A stretch of DNA of 64,000 nucleotides from positions 248,001-312,000 of the forward strand of contig NZ_JAJOYT010000002.1 of NCBI RefSeq assembly GCF_021290965.1. The letters are read 5' to 3'. Each line of letters opens with the position of its first letter. The first letter of the stretch is position 1. The notes below the pieces were generated by a model. That model saw only the letters and a list, made by a program, of their open reading frames with translations, did no database searches and was not told the origin of the DNA. Below, piece after piece: positions 10,848-20,131 of this stretch. The position numbers and the translations under genes were made by a program. Source of the DNA: Rheinheimera faecalis (GTDB lineage Bacteria; Pseudomonadota; Gammaproteobacteria; Enterobacterales; Alteromonadaceae).

Positions 10848-11234
10848 CTAACTAGCTACCTTCTGAGTCACCCACCAAGCCCCCAACATAGGCGCTACCA
10901 ATAAAATCGCAGGCTGGACAAAAAGCTTATACATTGACCAAAGTTCTGGGCTAAAGAGTTGGCTTACTGCTAAGCCCAGCCAAACCAAATTGATAAGAAG
11001 GATCAGTAAAATCAGGTTGAACTGTCGCCACACAAGGTCTGTAAGTTGAAGCCTTTTGCCAAAAACAATGTAGGTAACGCCATTGGGCTGAACAGCGGTA
11101 ACAACCACCAAAACTAAGCTGATAACTCCCCAGAACACAGAAGGCCACAAACCGGTATTGTCGATGTTATTTATTAGTGCGAATTGGCTATCGAAGAATG
11201 CCAGAAGAAAAACAGTTGAACTTATCGATATCAA
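10848..11234 (-). CDS. Small four-helix membrane protein of unknown function with a damaged start
   Basis: 128 residues counted from a TTG codon. Four hydrophobic stretches (about 3-20, 28-48, 68-92 and 104-122) suggest a small integral membrane protein; no known family was recognised. The start is odd. The frame continues upstream as GLYWRY before meeting an amber codon at 11253-11255, and directly before that is ATG at 11256-11258, with GGAT eight bases ahead. A single base change would give an intact reading M-x-GLYWRYLISIS, so the native start may have been inactivated, or the sequence joined to foreign DNA. It follows a truncated toxin fragment in the same direction. It may be a pseudogene or may be expressed from the TTG. 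Confidence 0.45.
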   Translation of the reverse strand: MISISSTVFLLAFFDSQFALINNIDNTGLWPSVFWGVISLVLVVVTAVQPNGVTYIVFGKRLQLTDLVWRQFNLILLILLINLVWLGLAVSQLFSPELWSMYKLFVQPAILLVAPMLGAWWVTQKVAS

Positions 11235-11274
11235 ATATCGCCAGTAAAGCCCCTACATGCTTATTTATCCGTTA

Positions 11275-11307
11275 TTAAGTGACTAAAGGCGACCAAACCA
11301 CATTCAT
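11275..11307 (-). pseudogene. Ten-codon remnant of a RelE/ParE-family toxin
   Basis: An ATG overlaps the antitoxin stop (ATGA arrangement) and opens MNVVWSPLVT before a TAA. M-[NK]-V-[VL]-W-[ST]-P-L is the usual opening of RelE/ParE toxins that follow Phd/YefM antitoxins, and the overlap is the usual coupling of such pairs. After ten residues the homology and the frame end, and unrelated DNA begins. The toxin has therefore probably been deleted. The assignment rests on eight residues plus gene order. Confidence 0.55.
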
Positions 11308-11585
11308 TTTTTCAACCGCGCTAGCAGTAAACTGCGGGCATCTTCATTTGAAACTCCGGTACCTGACGCCAGTTGGGCTTCAGCGGTGCGCAGTTCTTCC
11401 AGCAGTTCAATTTTCTCCTGCATAGCTTCATATTCCGCAACGTCTAACAGCACAGCGACGCCTTTGCCATGTTGTGTAATGACTAAAGGACGGCGGGTTT
11501 CGTTAATTTGCCGGATATAAGAAGCAACACTGGATCTGAATTCAGAAAGAGGTTGGATGTCCTGATCAAGTCGGAGACGTGCCAC
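11304..11585 (-). CDS. Phd/YefM-family antitoxin, orphaned
   Basis: 93 residues. The N-terminal part (PLSEFRSSVASYIRQINET, then RPLVITQHGKGVAVLLDVAEYEAM) is the typical Phd/YefM fold that binds its own operator. The C-terminal part (EEKIELLEELRTAEAQLASG-like helix, ending ARLKK) is the toxin-binding arm. Normally such proteins neutralise a RelE- or ParE-type toxin encoded directly downstream with an overlapping start. Here only a ten-codon toxin stub follows. It may persist as a free antitoxin that protects against related toxins, or be decaying. It lies at the outer edge of the accessory island, next to katG. Confidence 0.85.
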   Translation of the reverse strand: MARLRLDQDIQPLSEFRSSVASYIRQINETRRPLVITQHGKGVAVLLDVAEYEAMQEKIELLEELRTAEAQLASGTGVSNEDARSLLLARLKK

Positions 11586-11738
11586 AATAAAGCCCTACTA
11601 AGTACGAAATAACGTACAAAATATAGTGCAAGTTGAGTGATCAAGCAAGGCAGCTTGGCTACAAAGATCGCTCGCCCCAAAGCTCCGCCAAAAAACCTTT
11701 ACAAATTGCTTAGATCTTAATTAATCACTTAAATTGAT

Positions 11739-11755
11739 TAGAAACGCATTTTCTA
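11739..11755. promoter_or_regulatory. Inverted repeat in the katG upstream region
   Basis: TAGAAA-CGCAT-TTTCTA is a perfect 6-bp inverted repeat with a 5-base spacer, 62 bases ahead of the katG start. Peroxidase genes are often controlled by OxyR or Fur-like regulators, but this does not match a full OxyR site (four ATAG-type elements), so the regulator is unknown. Confidence 0.3.
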
Positions 11756-11798
11756 TTCCATTGGTCTAGTGTTTATCGCGGTGCAGGTTAAACTTTAA

Positions 11799-14045
<2,247 letters not shown>

Positions 14046-14076
14046 TAGCACTGTTGTTGAAGTAACTTGAGAAGAT

Positions 14077-14110
14077 AAAACTGCGGCGGCCTTTGGGTCG
14101 CCGTTTTCTC
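14077..14110 (+). terminator. Terminator after katG
   Basis: AAAACTGCGGCGG...CGCCGTTTTCTC: a short GC stem (cggcg/cgccg) flanked by an A-run and a T-run, 30 bases past the katG stop. Confidence 0.7.
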
Positions 14111-14177
14111 TGGGATCACTTGTATCTTCTTCGTAGTTGATTGTTTTAGTCGGGCTTTGCTAAAGTTACGGTATCCC

Positions 14178-14360
14178 AAAGGGGAGTAGCTCACTACTGG
14201 TTTATCGTCATTACGAAACTTCAGGTTTCCGGTAACCAGGTCAGTACCACACTGATGAGCAAGACCTTTGCCGCTCTGGCAAAGATCCCTTTCAAACAGG
14301 AGTTCCAGCCCCGGCGGTTCTGGACAACACCGGCAACTGCCGGTTAGTTAAATCCTGTTT
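14178..14360 (+). promoter_or_regulatory. yybP-ykoY manganese riboswitch upstream of alx
   Basis: The leader carries the family signature GGGGAGTAGC (14181-14190). It is enclosed by a P1 stem, AAAGGG (14178-14183) with CCCTTT (14287-14292), and contains an internal CTTTGCC-GCTCT-GGCAAAG hairpin. In the recalled family this aptamer senses Mn2+ and stands before mntP and alx/TerC genes; here a TerC/Alx gene begins 12 bases past the end of the element. A possible expression platform is visible: AAACAGGA (14294-14301) is complementary to TCCTGTTT (14353-14360), which abuts the GGAG ribosome binding site (14361-14364). Metal binding would be expected to open that stem; the direction is inferred, not shown. 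Confidence 0.88.
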
Positions 14361-14371
14361 GGAGCATTCTT

Positions 14372-15349
14372 ATGGAATCCATTGCAAACCCCTGGTTATG
14401 GTCCGCGTTTTTTGGCGTGGTCATTATTATGCTTGCTATCGACTTATTTTGGGTCGGTGGCGGTAAACAACACAAAGTCTCAGTAAAAGAAGCTGCTATC
14501 TGGTCCGGCATTTGGGTGTCGGTCTCATTGCTGTTTGCCGGCGCTTTATGGCTCTATCTGAATAACACTGTTGGTGAAGACATAGCGACAGCCAAAACTT
14601 TGGAATATGTCACAGGTTATTTAATTGAGAAGTCACTGGCTATAGATAACGTTTTTGTCTGGTTGATGATTTTTACTGTGTTTGCTATCCCGGCAGATTT
14701 GCAAAAACGTGTGTTGGTGTTTGGTGTTATAGGTGCCATTGTGATGCGTACTATCATGATTTTTGCTGGCGCCTGGCTCATCACTCAGTTCCACTGGTTA
14801 CTTTATCTGTTTGGCGCTTTCTTGCTCTTTACAGGTATAAAAATGTGGCTGGCCTCAGAGCAACAACCTGATCTGGCCAACAGCAAAATCGTCTTGTGGT
14901 TGCGTCGGCGCTATAAAATCACCGAGCAGTTGGAAGGCGATAAGTTCTTTGTAAAGCGCTTAGTCGATGGTCGCTGGGTACGTTATGCCACACCGTTGTT
15001 TCTGGTGTTGGTGCTGGTTGAGTTTTCGGATCTGATTTTTGCCGTAGACTCCATCCCTGCGATCTTTGCCATTACTACAGATCCATTTATTGTTTTAACC
15101 TCAAATATCTTCGCGATTTTAGGTTTGCGTTCTATGTATTTCCTGCTGGCCGATATGGCCGATCGCTTTAGTTTACTGAAGTACGGTTTGGCTTTAGTGC
15201 TGGTATTTATTGGTATCAAAATGATGCTGATTGATTTGTTCAAGATCCCAACGGCTCTGTCCTTGTCTGTTGTTGCCGTGATTATTGCCACTTCCATAGT
15301 GTTGTCACTGCGAAAAAGCCGCAAAGAGGCAGTGATTCCTGCTGAATAA
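14372..15349 (+). CDS. alx: TerC/Alx-family membrane protein, probable Mn2+ exporter
   Basis: A 325-residue inner-membrane protein with about nine hydrophobic helices. TerC-family features are the acidic intramembrane segments [12 protein letters not shown] (about residue 90) and [15 protein letters not shown] (about 219-233), with Glu/Asp residues suited to metal binding. Length is close to E. coli Alx (about 320 residues). The Mn riboswitch in its leader supports a manganese-export role, as proposed for Alx. The link to alkaline pH in E. coli cannot be judged here. No neighbour shares its transcript; a perfect hairpin follows. Confidence 0.88.
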   Translation: MESIANPWLWSAFFGVVIIMLAIDLFWVGGGKQHKVSVKEAAIWSGIWVSVSLLFAGALWLYLNNTVGEDIATAKTLEYVTGYLIEKSLAIDNVFVWLMIFTVFAIPADLQKRVLVFGVIGAIVMRTIMIFAGAWLITQFHWLLYLFGAFLLFTGIKMWLASEQQPDLANSKIVLWLRRRYKITEQLEGDKFFVKRLVDGRWVRYATPLFLVLVLVEFSDLIFAVDSIPAIFAITTDPFIVLTSNIFAILGLRSMYFLLADMADRFSLLKYGLALVLVFIGIKMMLIDLFKIPTALSLSVVAVIIATSIVLSLRKSRKEAVIPAE

Positions 15350-15369
15350 AACTGCTAGTTAAAGCTATT

Positions 15370-15399
15370 GGCTGCCATGTGCTGTTATGCATGGCAGCC
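15370..15399. terminator. Perfect 10-bp hairpin after alx
   Basis: GGCTGCCATG and CATGGCAGCC pair perfectly around a 10-base loop, 21 bases past the alx stop. There is no T-tract, so it could be an RNA-stabilising stem or a factor-dependent terminator. Confidence 0.5.
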
Positions 15400-15488
15400 A
15401 ACCAGCGCTGCGTTATGCACCAAGACTCTTCCCAACTGCATCAGGCCCAGCTAGGCTAGAGCTATCCACACTATTCTAAGAGCCATTT

Positions 15489-16967
15489 ATGCGCCAGCAA
15501 GCCATTTTATCTATAGACCAAGGCACCTCATCCAGCCGCGCTTTGTTATTTAACCGCGACGGCAAGGTATTGGCTGTGGCGCAGCAGGAACTGGATTGTG
15601 TCTATCCGGAGCAGGGCTGGGTAGAGCAAGACGCAGAGCTGATTTGGTTGTCGGTGCTGAAGGTGTGTCGGCAGGTGTTGGCGCAGGCTGTGCAGCTGGG
15701 TATTGAAGTGCTGGGTGTCAGTATCAGCAATCAGCGCGAAACTACTGTGCTTTGGCATAAAGCCAAAGATCAAGTGCTGGCACCTGCTATTGTCTGGCAG
15801 GACAGGCGTACAGCGGATTATTGCCAGCGGCTTAAAGATCAGGGCCATGAAGATTGGGTGCAGCAAAAAACAGGTTTGCTGCTGGATCCTTATTTTTCCG
15901 CCAGCAAAATTCAGTGGTTACTGCGCAACAATGCCGATGTGCAGCAGGCGCTGGCTGACAATGAACTGGCTTTTGGCACTGTAGATAGTTTTTTGCTCTG
16001 GCGTTTAACTTCGGGGCAAGTGCATGCTACAGACACCACCAATGCCAGTCGCACTTTATTGCTGAATCTGCAAAGCTTAAATTGGGATCAAGAACTACTG
16101 CAGTTGTTTGATGTGCCGGAGCATATTCTGCCGCAGGTAAAACAAAGTGCTGATATGTATGGCTTGTGTGATACCCGCTTATTTGGTTTGGCTTTACCTG
16201 TGCTGGCGCTGGTGGGCGATCAACAAGCTGCGGCTTTAGGCCAAGGGTGTATTAGTGCGGGTTCGTTAAAAAGTACCTATGGCACAGGCTGTTTTGCGTT
16301 ATTAAATACCGGCTGCAGTCCGTTATTTTCTAAACACAGGTTACTGACCACTGTGGCTTTTACTGTGCAGGGCCAAACTTTTTATGCGCTGGAAGGGGCC
16401 ATTTTTGTTGCTGGTGCTGCAGTCAAATGGCTGCGGGATCAGCTGGGTGTTATTCAACAAGCCAGTGAAACTGAAGCTTTGGCGCAAAGCCTGCCCGATA
16501 ACGGTGGTGTCTATCTAGTACCGGCTTTTACCGGTTTAGCTGCACCACATTGGCAACCTGAAGCTCGTGCTGCTTTGGTTGGTATGACACTGGGCACGGG
16601 CAAAGCGCATTTAGCCCGTGCCGCCCTGGAAGCTGTGGTGTATCAGACGGCTGATTTATTGGCTGCGATGTTGGCTGATGGTGCAAAGGCAGAGCAATTG
16701 CAAATTGATGGTGGCATGGTGGCGAATCACTGGTTATGCCAGCATCTGGCCGATGTGCTGAATGTGCCTGTGCTCAAACCCAGCCAAAACGAAGCGTCAG
16801 CTTATGGCGCTTCGGTATTGGCCGGAGTAGCACTGGGTTGGTTTGAAAGTCTGGCCGAGGTGCAGTTTAGCTCTGATGCGCAACAGTTTTTACCGCAGAT
16901 GTCAGCAGATAAACGCCAGCAGTTGCTAAGCGGCTGGCAGAAAGCTTTGGCTTCGGTGCTTGCGTAA
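15489..16967 (+). CDS. glpK: Glycerol kinase
   Basis: Phosphorylates glycerol to sn-glycerol 3-phosphate with ATP, the entry step of glycerol use. The FGGY-kinase fold is clear: phosphate-binding SIDQGTSSSRALLFN at the N-terminus, SNQRETTVLW, and glycerol-contacting VWQDRRT. In the C-terminal half are STYGTGCFALLNTG, PAFTGLAAPHW and IDGGMVANHWLCQHLAD. 492 residues, slightly shorter than E. coli GlpK (502). No glpF or glpD lies beside it, which is unusual for gammaproteobacteria but not rare. A related FGGY kinase is unlikely given the strong GlpK motifs. Confidence 0.93.
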   Translation: MRQQAILSIDQGTSSSRALLFNRDGKVLAVAQQELDCVYPEQGWVEQDAELIWLSVLKVCRQVLAQAVQLGIEVLGVSISNQRETTVLWHKAKDQVLAPAIVWQDRRTADYCQRLKDQGHEDWVQQKTGLLLDPYFSASKIQWLLRNNADVQQALADNELAFGTVDSFLLWRLTSGQVHATDTTNASRTLLLNLQSLNWDQELLQLFDVPEHILPQVKQSADMYGLCDTRLFGLALPVLALVGDQQAAALGQGCISAGSLKSTYGTGCFALLNTGCSPLFSKHRLLTTVAFTVQGQTFYALEGAIFVAGAAVKWLRDQLGVIQQASETEALAQSLPDNGGVYLVPAFTGLAAPHWQPEARAALVGMTLGTGKAHLARAALEAVVYQTADLLAAMLADGAKAEQLQIDGGMVANHWLCQHLADVLNVPVLKPSQNEASAYGASVLAGVALGWFESLAEVQFSSDAQQFLPQMSADKRQQLLSGWQKALASVLA

Positions 16968-16992
16968 AGCTCATACTAAACGGCGGCCGTAG

Positions 16993-17013
16993 GGGCGACC
17001 TTTATGGTCGCCC
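16993..17013. repeat. Short palindromic repeat (REP-like), copy 1; possible shared terminator
   Basis: GGGCGACC-TTTAT-GGTCGCCC, followed by CGTG, occurs here and again at 37905-37929 with the same loop. It lies between the convergent glpK and SBF-transporter genes, where it could stop transcription from both sides. Only two copies were found in the window. Confidence 0.6.
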
Positions 17014-17056
17014 GTGTTGCATTTCAAATCTGCACCTGAGGTTATCAACGCACCCT

Positions 17057-17926
17057 TCAGACCGGTCGGGTTTTATCTTTGCGTAACACCCAAACCGTAA
17101 ACAAACTAGCCGTCATAAACATCAGCAAGCTATAGACGCTGGGCGCTATCGACATGGCAGTATTTTGTAAAATGCCAGTGGTGATCATCAAAGCGAGCGT
17201 GCCATTTTGCAGGCCGACCTCAAGGCAAATGGTTCTGGCTTGTTTTTCCTGCTGTAGTAAAAATCGGCCTAACCAATAACCCGCAACCATGGTCAGCAGA
17301 TTTAAAGCTAAAGTAGCCGGTCCGGTTTTTTCTAAAAACAGCCAAAGATCCGCGCCCAGATCGGTCGCTATGCTGATGATCAACAACACCAATACAATCA
17401 CCGAAAAGCGGCTGATAAAGGGTTGAAGACGAGCTGAACGCTCAGGCCATTTAAAGTTAAACCACATGCCAAGCAATACAGGCAAAACACTGACAATCAT
17501 CAAGGTCAGCCAGGTTTTTAACAGCGGCAGCTGGAATGAGGTGTTTTCACCGAGGAAGTGTTCTATCGCCCATACCGCCAGCAGCGGCAACGAAAAGGGC
17601 GTAATAAATCCAACCAGTGCTGTTAAAGCCACCGACAAACCCACATCAGCTTTGGCTAAGTAGCTGTACAAATTGGACGTAGTGCCACCCGGACACAAGG
17701 CCAGAATAAACAAACCTACAGCCAGTTCACCTTGTAGATCAAACAGATAAATCACCAGTAAAGCCGTAACAGGTAAGAGTAATAACTGCGCTAAAGCACC
17801 TACAAAAAATGCTTTGGGCTGACGGGCAACCTCCTTAAAGTTGGCAGGCCGTAGCGTCATACCAACGCCAGTCATTATCAGTATGAGTGCTATGGGTAAA
17901 CCAATCTGGGTTAGCGCTTCAAACAT
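17057..17926 (-). CDS. Bile acid:sodium symporter (SBF) family transporter
   Basis: A 289-residue polytopic inner-membrane protein with about nine to ten hydrophobic helices. Features of the SBF/BASS family are the N-terminal LIMTGVGMTLRPANFKEV segment, the LCPGGTTSNLYSYLAKADV crossover motif (about residue 96) and a second-half repeat with LEVGLQNGTLALMI. Family members move organic acids, bile salts, pantoate or similar anions with sodium; the substrate is not predictable here. It is monocistronic and convergent with glpK. A poorly characterised YocS-like member is the likeliest fit. Confidence 0.85.
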   Translation of the reverse strand: MFEALTQIGLPIALILIMTGVGMTLRPANFKEVARQPKAFFVGALAQLLLLPVTALLVIYLFDLQGELAVGLFILALCPGGTTSNLYSYLAKADVGLSVALTALVGFITPFSLPLLAVWAIEHFLGENTSFQLPLLKTWLTLMIVSVLPVLLGMWFNFKWPERSARLQPFISRFSVIVLVLLIISIATDLGADLWLFLEKTGPATLALNLLTMVAGYWLGRFLLQQEKQARTICLEVGLQNGTLALMITTGILQNTAMSIAPSVYSLLMFMTASLFTVWVLRKDKTRPV

Positions 17927-18108
17927 TTTTAATTATTCTTCAAAGAGATACTGAGGATTACCCTAACTTGAAATTCCAGACTGAGCAAGAGTTGCTCAAC
18001 TCTCAAGCCTGAAACACTGCTGTTTCACTGCGATCCCTTAGGTAAACAACTAAATGTTATTATTTTTCATTCACTTAATTGTTATATGAAAAATAAGCTT
18101 GCGATCTT
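17927..18108. other. Gene-free region between the SBF transporter and the PadR locus, left part
   Basis: The whole gap runs to 18317. This part should hold the minus-strand transporter promoter. Small repeats such as gagttgctcaactctc and gaaacactgctgtttc are present, but no known element was recognised. The right part is described in the next two entries. Confidence 0.4.
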
Positions 18109-18160
18109 ACTGTGTCGCGCCTAGTATTTGCTGTGCGTCGCACAGTGTGCGTGACACAGT
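18109..18160. promoter_or_regulatory. Nested inverted repeats upstream of the PadR gene, candidate operator
   Basis: ACTGTGTC (18109-18116) and GACACAGT (18153-18160) are inverted, and between them CTGTGCG-T-CGCACAG (18131-18145) forms a second perfect palindrome. The TGTG(C/T)G...CACA unit therefore appears several times. Position ahead of a PadR-type regulator suggests an autoregulatory site, but an ERIC copy separates it from the gene, and a structural hairpin is equally possible. Confidence 0.4.
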
Positions 18161-18170
18161 ATCGATGATT

Positions 18171-18299
18171 TATACCCAAGTACCTTGAAATTGCGGCGAG
18201 GCGACAAGCCAGTGAGACCCCTGGAGCATAGTTCACCTATGTGACTGGGGCGAGAGGGCGCAGTCAACAAAGCAGCGGCTTCAAGTACGAAGGGTATAT
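18171..18299. repeat. ERIC-like intergenic repeat, copy 2
   Basis: About 128 bases, starting tatacccaagtaccttgaaa and ending caagtacgaagggtata, with the ERIC central arm gacccctggagcatag / ctatgtgactggggcgag. It ends 18 bases before the PadR start, so it must be part of the leader of that operon or lie right at its promoter. Confidence 0.88.
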
Positions 18300-18317
18300 C
18301 ACAACACAGGATTTCTT

Positions 18318-18698
18318 ATGACCACTTCACAGCTGGACAAAATGCGATTGGAACTGCGCCGTGGTGTGCTGGTACTGGCCGTCTTGGCCTCGTTGAAGCA
18401 GCCACATTATGGCTATTCGCTGAGAAAACAATTGCAGGACAGAGGCATCGACATAGACGAAGGCACTTTGTATCCGCTGGTGCGGCGTTTAGCTGAACAA
18501 GGTTTGCTGGACAGCGAATGGCAGCAGGCTGAAGGCCGCGAGCGGCGTTATTACTTGTTGTCAGAGCAAGGTAAAGAGCTGCTGCTGCAACTGACTGACG
18601 AATGGCGACAACTGAATTCGGCTTTGGCTCCTTTGCTCACTGAAGGTGAAGAACTAAGCCAAAACCCAGAGCACAATCAAAGCGGGGAGACAGAATAA
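18318..18698 (+). CDS. PadR-family transcriptional regulator
   Basis: A 126-residue DNA-binding protein. The N-terminal winged helix shows the PadR pattern: LRRGVLVLAVLASLKQPHYGYSL, DIDEGTLYPLVRRLAEQGLL and the wing EGRERRYYLLSEQG. PadR proteins usually repress nearby transport, detoxification or envelope-stress genes. Its stop overlaps the start of the next gene by one base (TAATG), and that gene encodes an HAAS-domain membrane protein, a widespread PadR partner. A PadR-controlled membrane stress module is inferred; the effector is unknown. Nested palindromes at 18109-18160 may be its operator. Confidence 0.9.
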   Translation: MTTSQLDKMRLELRRGVLVLAVLASLKQPHYGYSLRKQLQDRGIDIDEGTLYPLVRRLAEQGLLDSEWQQAEGRERRYYLLSEQGKELLLQLTDEWRQLNSALAPLLTEGEELSQNPEHNQSGETE

Positions 18699-19645
18699 TG
18701 GAACTGGTAGAACGTTATGTCGCTGCAGTGCAGCGCGAGTTACCTGAATCGAAAAGACAGGAAATAGGCCGTGAACTGAATGCCAATATTATGGACCAGC
18801 TCGATGCGCTTAAAGAACAACAGGGCCAGTTATCAGAAGATGATGTGGCCGCAGTGTTGAAGCAAATGGGTCGGCCAAGAGTTGTGGCTTATCAGTTTGT
18901 GCCGCCAAAAGCTTTAGTTGCAGCCGAAGATATGCCGTTGCTGAAACATACTTTGTATATGGTATTGGGCGTGCTTTTTGTATTGCAGGTGATAGGGGCT
19001 ACGACCCATTGGATGGGCAGCAGTGATGGCAACTTAATTCGCTTTATGTTGCAGCTGGCAGCAGGTTTTATGGCGGACGCCTGTTTTGCTTTTACTGTGA
19101 TAGTGCTTAGTTTTGCTGCAGTAAATGGTACAGGGCATAAGCTGGGCAATTGCCCTGGCAAAGACTGGTCGCCTAAAGAGTTACCCAAAGCAGACTTGGG
19201 CTGGCAGCATATTAGCCTGACCGACATTTTTACCGATCTGGCGACCTGTATCTTTCTGCTTATTGTTATTTGGTATCCGCTATGGATGGATCCGGCGGAG
19301 TTTGCTGCCCGTAGTGTCACTTTTACTGATACGGCTTTGTTGATGTTGCAATGGTTTAGCCCGGTGATAGTGCTGTCTGTGCTGCTGAGTTTATGGCAGT
19401 TACAGCAACGGATCTGGAACCGCAGCCTGTTGCTTAGCAGCATTGCAGTCAATGCGGCATTTACAGTGTTTTTAGTGGTGTTGGCTTTTAGTGGTCCTCT
19501 GTTGCAGGCCGGTCCAGCTGAGCTGAATAGCCTGTTTACAGTGCTGCAACTGGAAAAGGGCTTCACCTATGGTCTTTTGATCACCGCCTGTTTCCCGGGT
19601 TATGAAGCGGTCAGGGATCTGCTCAGGTTGAACAGACTAAACTAA
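18698..19645 (+). CDS. HAAS-domain membrane protein, PadR partner
   Basis: 315 residues. The N-terminal ~70 residues (VERYVAAVQRELPESKRQEI, ELNANIMDQLDAL, DDVAAVLKQMGRP) match the HAAS / permease-prefix type helical domain found in products encoded beside PadR regulators. The rest holds six or so hydrophobic segments (about 85-108, 118-145, 180-200, 215-240, 250-270 and 285-305) of an integral membrane protein without recognisable catalytic motifs. The one-base overlap with the PadR gene indicates coupled translation. It may sense or modify the envelope; no specific function can be given. Confidence 0.75.
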   Translation: MELVERYVAAVQRELPESKRQEIGRELNANIMDQLDALKEQQGQLSEDDVAAVLKQMGRPRVVAYQFVPPKALVAAEDMPLLKHTLYMVLGVLFVLQVIGATTHWMGSSDGNLIRFMLQLAAGFMADACFAFTVIVLSFAAVNGTGHKLGNCPGKDWSPKELPKADLGWQHISLTDIFTDLATCIFLLIVIWYPLWMDPAEFAARSVTFTDTALLMLQWFSPVIVLSVLLSLWQLQQRIWNRSLLLSSIAVNAAFTVFLVVLAFSGPLLQAGPAELNSLFTVLQLEKGFTYGLLITACFPGYEAVRDLLRLNRLN

Positions 19646-19654
19646 GTGTACAAT

Positions 19655-19685
19655 GGGGCTGTTGAATTCATCACTCGGCAGCCCC
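19655..19685 (+). terminator. Hairpin after the PadR-HAAS operon
   Basis: GGGGCTG...CAGCCCC with a 17-base loop, 9 bases after the HAAS stop. No T-tract follows, so it is only a possible terminator. Confidence 0.4.
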
Positions 19686-19729
19686 ATAACCTTCAAAGGC
19701 AATCCGCCTTACCTTACTGAAGGTTTATC

Positions 19730-20128
19730 ATGGCTTTACATCTTCCTGCTATTGTCACTTTGCTGGCACTTTTATTGTTTTTATACAGTTGTATGGCCGT
19801 TGCTATGGCGCGGAAAAAATATGGCGTGGCTGCACCTGCAACCACGGGTAATCTGGATTTTGAGCGCATATTCCGTGTACAGATGAATACGCTGGAACAT
19901 CTGGTGCTGTTTTTACCTGCGCTCTGGTTATTCAGTGAATATGTCAGTCCACTCTGGGCAGGCTTAGTGGGTTTGGTCTGGTTGGTTGGACGTTTGTATT
20001 ACGCCGTCAGTTATATCAAAGACGCAAAAAGCCGTGGCCCAGGTTTTGTCATTGGTTTTGTCGCCTTGCTGGTGCTGATGATAGGTGCGGCCGTTGGCAT
20101 AGTGCTGCGTATGATGGCTGGTTTGTAA
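19730..20128 (+). CDS. MAPEG-family membrane protein
   Basis: A 132-residue protein with four hydrophobic helices. The MAPEG (membrane-associated proteins in eicosanoid and glutathione metabolism) signature FERIFRVQMNTLEHLVLFLPALW lies in the first half, and GRLYYAVSYIKDAKSRGPGF in the second, including the Arg/Tyr pattern tied to glutathione binding. Bacterial members may be membrane glutathione transferases, but most are untested. It ends three bases before an ABC exporter gene, which suggests one transcript and possibly conjugation followed by export; that link is inferred. Confidence 0.88.
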   Translation: MALHLPAIVTLLALLLFLYSCMAVAMARKKYGVAAPATTGNLDFERIFRVQMNTLEHLVLFLPALWLFSEYVSPLWAGLVGLVWLVGRLYYAVSYIKDAKSRGPGFVIGFVALLVLMIGAAVGIVLRMMAGL

Positions 20129-20131
20129 GTT

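Noticed and set aside
11739-11755. OxyR site ahead of katG
   Set aside because: Only one inverted repeat of different sequence; does not fit the four-element OxyR pattern, so listed as an unassigned repeat only.
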